This document shows positions 30,374 through 38,856 of a stretch of DNA of 64,000 nt, piece after piece; positions within the stretch are counted from its first letter, which is position 1, and every line of letters begins with the position of its first letter. Position numbers and translations under genes: made by a program. Location: NCBI GenBank assembly GCA_963777725.1, contig CAVZRR010000021.1:1-64000 (forward strand), given 5' to 3'. The DNA is from RPQJ01 sp963777725. Its GTDB lineage: Bacteria > Pseudomonadota > Gammaproteobacteria > Steroidobacterales > Steroidobacteraceae. The notes beneath the pieces were generated by a model. The model was not told where the DNA came from. It saw only the letters and a list, made by a program, of their open reading frames with translations, and made no database searches.

Positions 30374-31612
30374 ATGAGTCGTACCAAGCACGGATTCTTC
30401 GGCAAGGCGCTCGCGGCAACGCTGGCGGTCGTCGCGCTCGGCGCGGCTTCCGTCGCGCAGGCAGCCACGGACCTCACGGTCTGGCACGCGTACCGCGGCG
30501 ACGAGAAGGCGGCGTTCGAGAAGGTCGTCGCGCAGTACAACGCGAAGCAGCAGGACGTCGCCGTCAAGACGCTCGCCGTGCCTTACGACGCCTACGCTGA
30601 CAAGATCACGGCCTCGGTGCCGCGCGGCAAGGGGCCGGACGTCTTCATCTTCGCGCAGGATCGGCTCGGCGGCTGGGTCGAGGCCGGGCAGACCATCGAA
30701 CCGATCGACTTCTTCCTCGATCCGAAGGTGGTCGCGCAGCTCGTGCCCGGGATGATGGAGGCGATGACCTACCGGGACACCGTGTACGGGTTGCCGCTGA
30801 ACTACAAGAGCATCGCGATGATCTACAACACGGCGCTCGTGAAGACGCCGCCGAAGACCACCGGGGAGCTGATCAAGGTCGCCAAGGGTCTCACCAACGC
30901 GCCCTCGGGGCGCTTCGGGCTGGCCTACGAGTACTCCAATTTCTTCTTCCACGCCGCGCTGATGAACGCGTTCGGCGGCCAGGTGTTCGCGCCGGGACCC
31001 AAGCCCGTGATCGACTCGCCGCAGAACATCGCGGCCGTGAAGACGATGCTGCAGTGGTACAAGAAGGACGGCATCCTGCCGGCCGACCCGTCCTCGACGC
31101 TGATCGCGAGCCTGTTCAACGACGGCAAGGCGGCCATCGTGTTCTCCGGGCCGTGGTTCCTCGGCGAGGTCCAGGACAAGGTCAAGTACGCGATCGCGCC
31201 GCTGCCCACGGTCGACGAGGCGGGCGGCAAGCCGTTGCGGCCGTGGCTCACGGTCGAAGGCGTCTACGTCTCCGCGGGCTCGAAGCACAAGGAAGCCGCC
31301 TACGCATTCGCCGAGCACCTCGTGTCGCTCGAGGCGGCGCGCGTGCTCGCGCTCGAGGGCGGCCAGCTGCCGACCAACAAGGCCGTCTACTCGGACCCCA
31401 AGGTCGCGGCCAATCCGACGCTGCAGGGCTTCCGCAAGCAGCTCGACACGGCCGTGCCGATGCCGAACTACGCTGAAATGACGCTGATGTGGTCGCCGGT
31501 GACGACCGCGATGAACAAGATCGTCAAAGGGTCGGCGACGCCGGAGGTGGCGCTCAAGGAGGCGCAGGCTACGGTAACGGACAGCATCGCCAAGCTGCGC
31601 AAGGGTCGCTAG
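30374..31612 (+). CDS. malE: maltose/maltodextrin periplasmic binding protein
   Basis: 412-residue solute-binding protein. A Sec signal peptide ends at ASVAQA, then TDLTVWHAYRGDEKAAFEKV begins the first lobe. Family features include YGLPLNYKSIAMIYN and KAAIVFSGPWFLGEV. It has a good GGAG ribosome site before ATG 30374. It sits directly between malK and malF/malG. Maltodextrin specificity is inferred from the amylase and MalQ neighbours and from similarity to MalE over other family 1 binding proteins. Confidence 0.93.
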   Translation: MSRTKHGFFGKALAATLAVVALGAASVAQAATDLTVWHAYRGDEKAAFEKVVAQYNAKQQDVAVKTLAVPYDAYADKITASVPRGKGPDVFIFAQDRLGGWVEAGQTIEPIDFFLDPKVVAQLVPGMMEAMTYRDTVYGLPLNYKSIAMIYNTALVKTPPKTTGELIKVAKGLTNAPSGRFGLAYEYSNFFFHAALMNAFGGQVFAPGPKPVIDSPQNIAAVKTMLQWYKKDGILPADPSSTLIASLFNDGKAAIVFSGPWFLGEVQDKVKYAIAPLPTVDEAGGKPLRPWLTVEGVYVSAGSKHKEAAYAFAEHLVSLEAARVLALEGGQLPTNKAVYSDPKVAANPTLQGFRKQLDTAVPMPNYAEMTLMWSPVTTAMNKIVKGSATPEVALKEAQATVTDSIAKLRKGR

Positions 31613-31639
31613 GCGCACGGGCGCAACAGCAAACGACAC

Positions 31640-33679
31640 GTGACCGACCTGGCGCAGCATCGCAGGACGCAGGCCGCGACGGCAGACTCGCCGGCGCGCC
31701 GCGCGCTGCGGTTCGTGGCGCAGCCGGCCGCGCTCGGGCTGCTGCTCGGCCTGCTCGCGGCGGTCCTGCTCGGCAACTGGTTCCATCGGCAGGCGGCCGT
31801 CGGGCTGGTCGGCGATGAACAGTCCCGCATCGCGATCCTCGAGGGTTCGGCGCTGGCGGATTTTGTCGCCGGCAAGCTGGCGGCGGATCCGGACGGCACG
31901 GAGTCGTTGCAGTCGGCGCTGCTCGGCTGGGTCGAGCGCTCTCCTTATGAGGACTCGATTCGCGTCGTCCGCCTCGGCGGCGCGCAATTGCTGGCCTCGA
32001 CTCATGCGGCGGAGCGCGCGGAAGCGTTGCCGCGCCGCCTGACGCGCGACGAGAAGTGGCTGTTCGACCTCGGGCAGGAACTGCGCGCCGCCGCCGAAAC
32101 GAACGCGGCCGAGGGCGTGTTCCGCAAGCCGCAGATCGACGTCAGCCGCCCGGCGCCCGACCGCATCCGCGTCACCGTGCCCTACCTGGACGAGGGCGCG
32201 ATCGCGGGCTTTGTCCAGCACGAGCGGCCGCTCGATGTGGCCGCCGTCGTGATCCGCCCGCCCTTGCCGCTGTCGTTGTTGTTGATCGTGCCGCTCGCGG
32301 TGCTCTGGCTGGCGGCGACCCGGCTGAACCCCGCTGGCGGCGTCGCCGCGGGCGTCAACCGCTGGATCCTGTTCATCCTGGCCCTGGTCGTTTTCTCCGC
32401 AGCCTGGTACCTGTACTCGGGCCGGGCCGTGGACAGCCTCGCGGGGATGGCCAACGACGGCCAGTCCGCGGTGGCGCAGTCGTACCAGGAACTCCGCGAC
32501 CGCGTCGCCGGCGACGCGGCTGGCCGGATGACCGGTGGCGGGACGGCGGTCAATGCCTGGGACGTGGACGAGTTCCAGCGGCCCCGGAGCCTGCTGGCGG
32601 CCGACGGCAGCATCGACCCCGCTGCGAGTGCTGCGGCGATCGCGGCGTTCCAGCGGCCCTTCGTCAAGGCCCTCTGGGGCAACTGGGTGCTCGGCGCGGC
32701 CATCCTGGCAATCTTCGCGCTCGGCGTCGCACGGCGAGTCCGCGAGACCTTGAGCGAGTTCCGTCACGCCTACCTGTACGTGACGCCGGCCATGGTCGGC
32801 ATGCTGGTGCTGGTGTTCTTCCCGTTCATCTACGGCATCACGCTGTCGTTCACCGGCCAGACGATCTTCAACACCAACCAGCCGCTCACCGAGCTGTGGG
32901 TCGGGCTGCAGAACTACATCGACATCCTCGGCAACTTCGACGTCGCGAAGCGCACGGCGGAAGGCTGGGTGATCAACTACCAGAATTTCTACTGGACGCT
33001 GTTCATCACGATCTGCTGGACCGTGTCGAACGTGGCACTCGGGGTCGGTCTGGGCATGGTCCTCGCGCTCGCGCTCAACACCCCGGGGCTCAGGTTCAAG
33101 GCTGTCTACCGGGTGCTGCTGATCCTGCCCTGGGCGATCCCGAACTACATCACCGCCCTGATCTGGCAAGCGCTGTTCCACCAGCAGTTCGGCGCGATCA
33201 ACCAGGCGATCCAGATGTTCGGCGGCGAGCCCGTGGCGTGGTTCGACGGCGTGTTCTCCTCGTTCATGACCGGGCTCGCGACCAACGGCTGGCTGTCGTT
33301 CCCGTTCATGATGGTCGTGATCCTGGGCGGCCTGCAGTCGATCTCGGCCGACATGTACGAGGCCGCCACCGTCGAAGGCGCTACGCGCCGCCAGCAGTTC
33401 TGGCGCATCACGCTGCCGCTGCTGAAGCCCACGCTGGTGCCCGCCGTGATCCTGTCGGTGGTGTGGACGTTCAACATGTTCAACGTGATCTACCTCGTCT
33501 CGGGCGGTGAGCCTGCGGGCGCCAACGAGATCCTGATCACCAAGGCGTACAAGATCGCCTTCGAGGAGTACCGCTACGCCTACTCGGCGGCCTACTCGAC
33601 GGTGATCTTCCTGATCCTGCTGGTGTACGGGGTATTCCAGACCCGCATGACCCGGGCCACGGAGGCAGTGAACACATGA
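31640..33679 (+). CDS. malF: MalF-type ABC permease with a large extra N-terminal sensor-like domain
   Basis: 679 residues, far longer than E. coli MalF (514) or typical 300-residue permeases. From about residue 375 it is a standard MalF permease (AYLYVTPAMVGMLVLVFFPF onward), with the MalK-contacting EAA loop EAATVEGATRRQQFWRITLP. The first 370 residues hold a membrane segment near 30-48, a ~155-residue periplasmic domain, two membrane segments near 207-255, a second ~95-residue periplasmic region and a further membrane segment. The first periplasmic domain (VERSPYEDSIRVVRLGGAQL ... RIRVTVPYLDEGAIAGFV) looks Cache-like. Start GTG 31640. Its stop overlaps the malG ATG (ATGA). Confidence 0.9.
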   Translation: MTDLAQHRRTQAATADSPARRALRFVAQPAALGLLLGLLAAVLLGNWFHRQAAVGLVGDEQSRIAILEGSALADFVAGKLAADPDGTESLQSALLGWVERSPYEDSIRVVRLGGAQLLASTHAAERAEALPRRLTRDEKWLFDLGQELRAAAETNAAEGVFRKPQIDVSRPAPDRIRVTVPYLDEGAIAGFVQHERPLDVAAVVIRPPLPLSLLLIVPLAVLWLAATRLNPAGGVAAGVNRWILFILALVVFSAAWYLYSGRAVDSLAGMANDGQSAVAQSYQELRDRVAGDAAGRMTGGGTAVNAWDVDEFQRPRSLLAADGSIDPAASAAAIAAFQRPFVKALWGNWVLGAAILAIFALGVARRVRETLSEFRHAYLYVTPAMVGMLVLVFFPFIYGITLSFTGQTIFNTNQPLTELWVGLQNYIDILGNFDVAKRTAEGWVINYQNFYWTLFITICWTVSNVALGVGLGMVLALALNTPGLRFKAVYRVLLILPWAIPNYITALIWQALFHQQFGAINQAIQMFGGEPVAWFDGVFSSFMTGLATNGWLSFPFMMVVILGGLQSISADMYEAATVEGATRRQQFWRITLPLLKPTLVPAVILSVVWTFNMFNVIYLVSGGEPAGANEILITKAYKIAFEEYRYAYSAAYSTVIFLILLVYGVFQTRMTRATEAVNT

Positions 33680-34563
33680 GCTGGGGTGGGGATCGCAAGG
33701 GCCGCGAATCGCACGTGCTGCTGCACGTGTGCCTGATCCTGTTCACGCTGGTGGCGATCTATCCGGTGCTGTGGGTGATCAGCGTCGCGTTCTCCGGGAC
33801 CCAGAACCTCGCCTTCGCCGATCTGCCCTCCGACCCCGGCTTCGTGGACCGGTTGCGGGCCATCGTGCCCTGGCCGGGAACCGTGTCGCTCAGGAATTTC
33901 GTCGACGTGCTGACGGAGCAGCCGTTCCTGCGCTGGATCATCAACAGCGCGATCGTGGCGACCGCGACGACGGTGGTGGGCGTGTTTCTTGCTTGCACTG
34001 CAGCATACGCGTTCTCGCGCTTCCGCTTCCCGGGCCGCCAGGCGGGAATGATGTCGTTCCTGGTCTCGCAGATGTTCCCGGGGACCCTGCTGCTGGTGCC
34101 GCTGTACATCATCATCGTCAGCTGGCTGAAGCTCGGCAACTCGTTCATCGGGCTGGTGCTGGTCTATTCCGTCACCGCGATCCCCTTCTGCGTATGGATG
34201 CTGAAGGGATACTTCGATACGATCCCGCTCGAGATCGAGGAGTCGGCCATCATGGACGGAGCCTCGCGGCAGACGATCTTCTTCCGGATCATCCTGCCGC
34301 TGGCCAAGCCGGCCGTGGCGGTGACCGCGCTGTTCTCGTTCATGACCGGGTGGAACGAGTTCATCCTCGCGGCGACGTTCCTCGAGGAAGAGAGCAGGTA
34401 CACGGCCCCCGTGGGCCTCAAGTTCTTCGTCGGAGGGTTCACCTCACAGTGGGGATATTTCGCGGCCGGGTCGATCATCGTGTCGTTGCCGGTCGTCGTG
34501 CTGTTCCTGTTCCTGCAGAAATACCTCGTCTCCGGCCTGACGGCCGGCGGCGTCAAGGGTTGA
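33676..34563 (+). CDS. malG: MalG-type ABC permease
   Basis: 295-residue inner-membrane permease, partner of MalF. Six hydrophobic segments are apparent, beginning with VCLILFTLVAIYPVLWVI. The EAA loop is EESAIMDGASRQTIFFRIIL, and a typical C-terminal LFLFLQKYLVSGLTAGGVKG tail contacts MalK. ATG 33676 overlaps the malF stop by four bases (ATGA), so the permease pair is made in equal amounts. A GC palindrome without a T-tract lies just downstream. Confidence 0.95.
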   Translation: MSWGGDRKGRESHVLLHVCLILFTLVAIYPVLWVISVAFSGTQNLAFADLPSDPGFVDRLRAIVPWPGTVSLRNFVDVLTEQPFLRWIINSAIVATATTVVGVFLACTAAYAFSRFRFPGRQAGMMSFLVSQMFPGTLLLVPLYIIIVSWLKLGNSFIGLVLVYSVTAIPFCVWMLKGYFDTIPLEIEESAIMDGASRQTIFFRIILPLAKPAVAVTALFSFMTGWNEFILAATFLEEESRYTAPVGLKFFVGGFTSQWGYFAAGSIIVSLPVVVLFLFLQKYLVSGLTAGGVKG

Positions 34564-34572
34564 CGGATAGCG

Positions 34573-34586
34573 GCCCCCGCGGGGGC
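34573..34586. promoter_or_regulatory. GC palindrome between malG and the secreted protein gene
   Basis: GCCCCCGCGGGGGC is self-complementary and could stabilise or pause the transcript between transporter genes and the more abundant secreted products. There is no U-tract, so I do not call it a terminator. Confidence 0.25.
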
Positions 34587-34619
34587 GTTGCAACGGGCTG
34601 ACCTAGAGGAATGAAGCTC

Positions 34620-35432
34620 ATGAATAACAAGGCTCGCGTTTCGATCTGTGCGCTCGCGGTGGGATTTGCGCTGGCTGGGGCCGCGCAGGCCGAGGGCGTC
34701 AAGTTCATGGATCCGACCGGTGACGACAACGGTGCGGGTGGTTACACGTACCCGACCGACGCGGTCTACACGCCGGGCTCGTTCGACCTGGTCGAGTTCG
34801 AGGTCACGGGCGGCGACAACGCCGACTTCAAGGTCACGGTGAACGACCGTCTCGCCGATCCGTGGGGCATGGGCGTCGGCTTCGCGACGCAGATGGTGTT
34901 CATCTTCATCGACCAGGACGGCGCGGCCGGCAAGGGCCACACCAAGTCGCTGCCGGGCCTGAACGTCGAGTTCGCGCCGGAGAGCGCGTGGGAGAAGGTC
35001 ATCATCCTCTCGCCGCAGCCCGCTTCGCGCGTCTCGGCCGAGGTCAAGGCCAAGGCGGCCGACCTGTCCGCCGACATCGTCATTCCGCGCCGCACGGTGG
35101 GTTCCGGCAAGACGATCAGCGCCAAGGTGAAGCTCGACGAACTCGGCGGCGGCGATCCGTCGAAGTGGGGCTACCAGGTGGTCGTGCAGTCGAACGAGGG
35201 CTTCCCCGACAAGTCCGACCTGCTGAGCCGCAAGGTCAACGAGTTCGAGGGCCAGCATCGCTTCGGCGGCGGCAACGACGGCGACTGCGACCCGCACGTC
35301 ATCGACATCCTCGCGGGCAAGGGCGCGGGCACGCCCGACGAAGCGCAGGCGCAGTACGACATGCTGAAGCACGAATGCGGCGCAGACGGCAGTTCCGTCA
35401 AGCGCGCGACGCTCTCGGTCGTCCGCAAGTAA
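34620..35432 (+). CDS. secreted glucodextranase-C-like (DOMON-type) protein
   Basis: 270 residues with a Sec signal peptide (AVGFALAGAAQA). The mature protein begins EGVKFMDPTGDDNGAGGYTY and matches the C-terminal binding-module family of glucodextranase (PF09985-like, DOMON-related beta sandwich). The D-P-x-GDDNGxG motif is shared with the gene at 37675. It was probably exported to the periplasm or outer-membrane face to bind alpha-glucans. ATG 34620 is nine bases after AGAGGA; the ATG at 34611 is too close to that site. It is 57 bases after malG and 24 bases before the outer-membrane barrel. Confidence 0.8.
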   Translation: MNNKARVSICALAVGFALAGAAQAEGVKFMDPTGDDNGAGGYTYPTDAVYTPGSFDLVEFEVTGGDNADFKVTVNDRLADPWGMGVGFATQMVFIFIDQDGAAGKGHTKSLPGLNVEFAPESAWEKVIILSPQPASRVSAEVKAKAADLSADIVIPRRTVGSGKTISAKVKLDELGGGDPSKWGYQVVVQSNEGFPDKSDLLSRKVNEFEGQHRFGGGNDGDCDPHVIDILAGKGAGTPDEAQAQYDMLKHECGADGSSVKRATLSVVRK

Positions 35433-35456
35433 CGCGCAGTGGCCGGTTAACGGGGG

Positions 35457-37602
35457 ATGACGATGAACCTTCGCAATGCGACTTTGGCGGTGGCCGTCGC
35501 CGCGGCTCTTGGGCTGGCGCCTGACGCGGGTCTCGCGCAGGACAGCCGGAGCCTCGCCGATCAAGTGGTACGGCAGCATCTACGCCAAGTTCCTCGACGG
35601 CAACCGCCGCACCGAGGCGGGCCTCTACTCGAATGCCGAGACCACGCCCGGCGAGGGCGGCGGCGACCAGGGCCAGGGCATCGAGTTCGAGTTGCTGTTC
35701 AACGCCCAGGTCTCCAAGCAGGTCGAGATCGGCGGCCGACTGCACAGCCGCTTCAACAAGAACTTCTGGGCGAACTACGGCGGCTTCGCCGTGCCGGACA
35801 ACAACACGACGAACTGCGGCGAGGACGACCCGCGCTGCAACCAGTACGTGAAGCTGCGCGGCGCGTGGGCGCGCATCACGCCCGGATACGACTGGATGGA
35901 CTCGGCTTTCATCGGCAACAGCGACTGGGGCATGTTCGACGCGTGGACCCAGGGCAAGTCGCGCTACATCGACCGCGACAACATCGGCGGCGTGCTGCTG
36001 CAGGGCTCGGCGCTCGACAAGAAGCTGCGCTGGGACCTCGCGCGCGTCAGCCTGGCAAACTACCAGGGCGTCGCGTTCAGCACCGGCACGTTCGGCGAGG
36101 ACATCTACGCCAACGACGCGAACTGGATCGCCCAGGTCAAGTACGCGCCGAGCCCCGACTGGAATGCGACGCTGATTGCCTCCTACGCCAGGGACAAGGA
36201 GATCGAGGACGACGACCCGAACACGTTGAACGGCGTCGGCGCCAAGACCGCGTTCGACAACGCGGTCATCGCGGTCAAGGGCCAGTACACGGGCTTCGAC
36301 TTCATGGACGTGAGCGGCGCCTACTACCACACGAACTTCAACGTGGACGACACGCTGTGCGGCGGCGGCCTGAACGGCCCCTGCCGGTTCAGCCCGCTGC
36401 CGCTCAGGAGCATGAACGACGACTCGTTCTACCTGAACGTCAACTTCAACGAGCTGTTCATCGACGGGTTGTCGCTGGCCGTGCAGTACTTCGACATCGG
36501 CTCGGATTTCGCGTCGGTCGCATCCGCGCGACGCGAGCAGGACGTGCTGCTGACCGAGGGCCAGGAAGGCACCTGGCAGTGGGGACGGCCGGACTACAAC
36601 TTCGGCAACCGCAGCAATGCCAACTCGATGGCCGGCCTCGGCTGGGGCGGCTGGAACGGCGAGGTGCAGCAGGTCGTCTCCGGCGCGGCCGACAACGACT
36701 TCACGGACTTCGACGAGCCCGTCGCCTTCTCGGTGATCGGCTGGAAGGGCATCACGCTGGTGCCCAAGTACGCGATCGGCGACTGGGAGTTCGCCGGCGA
36801 GTACAGCTACATCGACTTCAACACCAACTGGCAGGCCTGCGGCGGCACCGACAAGGACATCGACTGCCAGGCGTATCCGCGCAACGAGGGCGTGAACTCC
36901 TGGGCGCTGGGCGGCGCCTACCGCTCGCCCTATTCGCCGTTCCAGGACCGCACGATGGAGATCTTCGCGTTGCGCGCGATGTACACGCTCGACGTCGGCA
37001 AGGGCGTCGACCTGATGGCGCGCTACAAGTACATCTCCGACGAGGACGATCGCGTCACGCGGGCGTCGTCGCTGACCGATGCGTACGACGGCTTCCCGGC
37101 CGCGACCGGCGCGATCAACCCGGACTGGATTCCGAACATCGGTCTCGGCGGGTGCCTCAGCTGCGACGACCGGCGTGCGGACTACGACACGTACGGATTC
37201 AGCGCGGGCTACCAGCTGACGCCGGACCTGTACGCGAAGCTGATCTACGAGTTCCACACGGTCGAGCTGATCGACGGCACGATCGACGTGGCGCCCGTGG
37301 GCCTCGGCTTCGAGGCCAGCAACGACTTCGGCTTTGCGGAGTACGTGACCGGCGAGAGCGAGAAGAACCGGCTCGGCCTCGACTTCAGCTACTTCCTGTC
37401 GGGCGTCGAGTTCGGCGGCACGATCGACTACCTGTGGGGCACCTACGATCCGGAGTTCTACACGGATTCGGGCGGCCGGCGGGTCAAGCTCGTGGCCGCG
37501 CCGGGCGTCACGTCGATCGCGACGCCGCTCGGCAACATTCCGCTCTCGACAGTGGACTACGGTCAGTACCGCATGAAGGTTTTCATGAAGGTCAGCTTCT
37601 AG
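35457..37602 (+). CDS. outer-membrane beta-barrel porin, frameshifted after its signal peptide
   Basis: A large barrel protein (about 690 mature residues). The signal peptide (ATLAVAVAAALGLAPDAGLAQ) is in the frame of ATG 35457. The mature protein (SPIKWYGSIYAKFLDGNRRT onward) is in the +1 frame, so one base too many lies between about 35538 and 35560. The mature part has alternating aromatic strands and ends in the typical C-terminal Phe (MKVFMKVSF). It is not LamB-sized; similar uncharacterised barrels occur in polysaccharide loci. By position it should carry maltodextrins across the outer membrane to MalE. An ATG at 35476 keeps the barrel frame but gives no signal peptide, so I reject it as the true start. 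Confidence 0.8.
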
Positions 37603-37626
37603 CCGGTCCAGCCTGAGTCACCAAGC

Positions 37627-37663
37627 GGGGCGGCCATGCAGTAGCATGGCCGCCCCAGTTTTT
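37627..37663 (+). terminator. strong intrinsic terminator after the porin
   Basis: A 13-bp GC-rich stem (GGGGCGGCCATGC with GCATGGCCGCCCC), a four-base AGTA loop and a following AGTTTTTC. It lies only 11 bases before the next ATG at 37675, so expression of the SHOCT protein and malQ must come from readthrough or a start within the hairpin region. Confidence 0.88.
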
Positions 37664-37674
37664 CACGACCCCAG

Positions 37675-38854
37675 ATGACCGTGACCCGACTCAAGATCCT
37701 GGACGTTCTGCGGTGCGCCGCGCTGTGCTGCTGCATGGTGGTGCCTGCACAGGCCGCACCGCTGATCGCGGTCGACGATCCCAAGGGTGACGATAATGGC
37801 GCCGGCGGACTGATCTACCCGAACCGCGACGACATCGGGCCGGGTGACCTCGATCTCGTCCGCATGACGGCCGAACAGCGTGACGACGGCGTGTGGTTCG
37901 CCGTCGAGATGGCCCAGCCGATTCGCAGTCCGGTGGGCAGGGTCACCGAAACCGGCCAGACCCCGATCGACCGCATCGCCCGCAACGGTTTTTACACGTT
38001 CAACGTCGACATTTACGTCGACACGGACCGGATTGCGGGGCTCGGAGAGACCTCTACGCTGCCAGGGCGCGGCGTCACGCGTGGACCGCAATTACGCCTG
38101 GGAAAAGGCCATCGTGCTGACGCCGCGCCCGGACGTGGTGGCGACGATGCTGCAGATGCATTACGACAACGAGTTCGAGGCCGAGCTGCGCGCGCGGCAG
38201 GGGCGCGTTTCCAAGGCCGAGCTGCAGGACCTCCAGGGACGCTCCGAGACGCGCGTCCGGGACCTTTACTTCTTTCCCGACAAGGTGCGCGTGAACGGGC
38301 GCCGCATCGAGTTCCTCGTCCCGCTGGAGTTTCTCGGCGGCGTGCCGTCGCAATCCTGGGGTTACACGGCGCTCGTGACGGGTGCCGACCTCGAGCAGAC
38401 CGGCCGGCCCGGGCAGCTCGGCGCGGGTCGATCCAAGATGATGACCATGGGTGTCGGTCGCGGCGTGCAGGAATCGCTGTTCGGCATCCGGGGCGACGCG
38501 GACGCAGCCACGCCGCCCGTGGTGGACATCCTGTCACCCGATGACGAAGTGCAGAGCCGCGTGCTCGACGACTTCGACATCGTTGCCGGACGGCTCGCAG
38601 CCGTTCCTGGCGTCGCTCCGGACGGCAAGCAGGCCGTGGCGGCCACGGGAACCACGCTGACGATGGAGCAGGCCGCGCGCATCGACTCGACGGCCGGCGG
38701 CAGCAGCGGCAATGCCGCTGCTGGCGCGCCGCCCACGACCGAGAAGCGCACCGTGCCCGCGCGCCTGCGCACCCTGAACCAGTTGCTCGAGGACGGCCTG
38801 ATCACCGAGGCTGAATTCAACGAGCTGCGCCGCAAGATCCTCGCCGAGCTCTGA
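37675..38854 (+). CDS. glucodextranase-C-like protein with C-terminal SHOCT domain, frameshifted
   Basis: About 392 residues when repaired. The N-terminus is a signal peptide (CAALCCCMVVPAQA) in the frame of ATG 37675, followed by the DDPKGDDNGAGGLIYP motif shared with the protein at 34620. After GLGETSTLPGRGVT the homology moves to the +1 frame (VDRNYAWEKAIVLTPRPDV), consistent with one extra base at or near C38080. The C-terminal end (RTLNQLLEDGLITEAEFNEL) is a SHOCT domain, a short helical hairpin usually at membrane-protein tails. It precedes malQ by two bases. Function unknown; alpha-glucan binding is inferred from family and context. Confidence 0.75.
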
Positions 38855-38856
38855 CC

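Noticed and set aside
29909..33181. A 1090-codon open frame on the minus strand across malK-malE-malF
   Set aside because: Antisense shadow of GC-rich codons; no domain is recognisable and it crosses four genes with clear function.
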